NCBI GenBank assembly: GCA_036520615.1
Contig: DATDJI010000060.1
Coordinates: 62,001 to 126,000 of the forward strand
From: CAMCXE01 sp036520615
Lineage (GTDB): Bacteria > Pseudomonadota > Gammaproteobacteria > Pseudomonadales > Cellvibrionaceae
Reading direction: 5' to 3'
Length of the DNA: 64,000 nucleotides
Shown here one piece after another: positions 62,971 through 64,000 of the stretch. Position numbers and translations under genes: made by a program. A model generated the notes under the pieces. The model made no database searches and was not told the DNA's origin. It saw only the letters and a list, made by a program, of their open reading frames with translations. The stretch's first letter is position 1; every line of letters begins with the position of its first letter.

Positions 62971-64000
62971 ATGAAGAAGTGTTTAAAAATTGTCGCTCTA
63001 CTCGCGCTTGTGATCATTGCCGCAACACCATTTTTCGTCGGTATGGGCCTGGAATATGGATTTAATTTAGCCTTACGCGCGCTGCAGGTTGAGCCACAAG
63101 TGGTTTTGGGTGAAGCCAAATTTAAGCGCGGCTATTTATCTAGCAGTGTTCATGTGGATTTCAAACTGCTGCTTGAAGCCCAGCCGCAATCTTTAACTCT
63201 GGATATTCACCTTCAACACGGCCCTCTACTCATGGGGCCACGCTTATGTTTTGGCCTTTTGAACATGGCAGGTGAAATTAAGGTTGCTGCAGTCACGCCA
63301 CAGCTTGGTGTAGGCTCACTTGATCAGCCTATTTACAGTTGGGTCGGCACTATTGGCGCAACGGGTACAGGCGCGTTTAGCGATCATTACAACCCCGCCA
63401 CGCTCAACTTTAAGCAGGGCCAAATGCGGTGGAGCCGCGGGGAGGGTACCGGCAGGCTAGATATGCGCTTAAAACGTATCGATTACGAAGGGCACCTGAG
63501 CCAATTAAGCTGGCAAAGCCCTGACATTACTATGCAGCTCGCCGATGCGAATATTGCAAAACAAATTGTGCTGAGTTCATCGGGGCTAAGCTGGTTCTCG
63601 CGGGCGGCATTTAAAGCTATGAATGCTCAATGGAATGGAGATCATTACTGGTTTAAAAACGGCGCACTGGGCATTTCGCGATCCGATCAAGCTGCCACAG
63701 AGCGCTGGCAACTAAGTCTAGTGTCTGAGGAATTTAAATCTGACTCAATGCAGTTAACATCCTTGGACGCCAATTTGGCACTCGATCAAATGCCACCTCA
63801 CGTGCTTCCGGCTCTGGCTTCACTAATGTTATCTCACGAGGATGACGCGACGTTTTATCAGCAGGCAGCCGCGTTATCCCGTGAATATCTAAGCTCAAGC
63901 CCAGCATCATTACTTATAGAGCGCTTTGGTGCGCTGCAAGAGGGTAAGTCCTTTTGGTTTAGTGCTCGCGCAGGCCTTGAGCATCTTTTGGGTTTACCAC
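62971..64000 (+). CDS. YdgA / DUF945-family protein (3' end beyond the window)
   Basis: Open from ATG 62971 to the window edge, at least 343 residues. Signal/anchor helix MKKCLKIVALLALVIIAATP, then GYLSSSVHVDF and LQHGPLLMG, patterns of the YdgA (DUF945) family of inner-membrane-anchored periplasmic proteins. The family function is poorly known. It forms an operon with the two preceding membrane-anchored genes. The end is cut by the window. Confidence 0.8.
   Translation, partial: MKKCLKIVALLALVIIAATPFFVGMGLEYGFNLALRALQVEPQVVLGEAKFKRGYLSSSVHVDFKLLLEAQPQSLTLDIHLQHGPLLMGPRLCFGLLNMAGEIKVAAVTPQLGVGSLDQPIYSWVGTIGATGTGAFSDHYNPATLNFKQGQMRWSRGEGTGRLDMRLKRIDYEGHLSQLSWQSPDITMQLADANIAKQIVLSSSGLSWFSRAAFKAMNAQWNGDHYWFKNGALGISRSDQAATERWQLSLVSEEFKSDSMQLTSLDANLALDQMPPHVLPALASLMLSHEDDATFYQQAAALSREYLSSSPASLLIERFGALQEGKSFWFSARAGLEHLLGLP

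Overview
The window reads as chromosomal DNA of a polysaccharide-degrading gammaproteobacterium of the Cellvibrio / Saccharophagus type. The evidence is long poly-serine linkers in secreted lipoproteins, a GH10 xylanase, a CE4 deacetylase, CBM-like and cadherin-like modules, plus standard gammaproteobacterial blocks (rapA, feoAB, flgBCDEFGHIJKL, nudF-yqiB-cpdA, glyA, tkt, pgk). This placement is inferred from gene content; no 16S or other taxonomic marker is present.

Layout. 0-6.8 kb: the 3' end of rapA, a long AT-rich gap, a cadherin-like lipoprotein, a GH10 xylanase with tandem repeats in its promoter region, then ferrous iron uptake (feoA, feoB and a 50-residue Cys-rich FeoB partner) behind a Fur box. 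7-21.1 kb: a complete rod/hook/junction flagellar cluster flgB-flgL with two clear sigma-54 promoters; FlgE, FlgK and FlgL are much larger than usual. 21.2-25.5 kb: glyA and a GAF-PAS-PAS-GGDEF-EAL protein. 25.9-29.2 kb: two paralogous nitrate/nitrite (NNP, NarK/NasA-type) transporters, each behind its own sigma-54 promoter. 29.5-35.2 kb: a HipBA module, a poly-Ser CE4 lipoprotein, a VOC protein and a di-haem cytochrome c peroxidase-like protein.

35.2-42.2 kb is the accessory region. It holds decayed genes (one with a HEPN-type RNxxxH motif), an IS3-like transposase tail, a CBM4/9-like secreted protein, a hotdog thioesterase flanked by two copies of a palindromic repeat, a degenerate 42-bp tandem repeat, and a Fic toxin whose VbhA-type antitoxin gene is interrupted by one in-frame TGA. 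42.2-49.3 kb: tkt, pgk, and a 1231-residue lipoprotein that joins a CE1-like esterase to a large unrecognised domain through poly-Ser linkers.

49.4-58.1 kb is minus strand. A TPP riboswitch leads thiD-thiC-nudF-yqiB-cpdA, all very tightly packed. argD-argF and an orphan FbpC-type ATPase form a second operon, with a terminator-like hairpin in the argD leader. 58.3-64 kb: grxD, a membrane-anchored Ser/Thr kinase, a cold shock gene, and three envelope-associated genes ending in a YdgA/DUF945 gene cut by the window edge. No rRNA, tRNA or CRISPR array was recognised.
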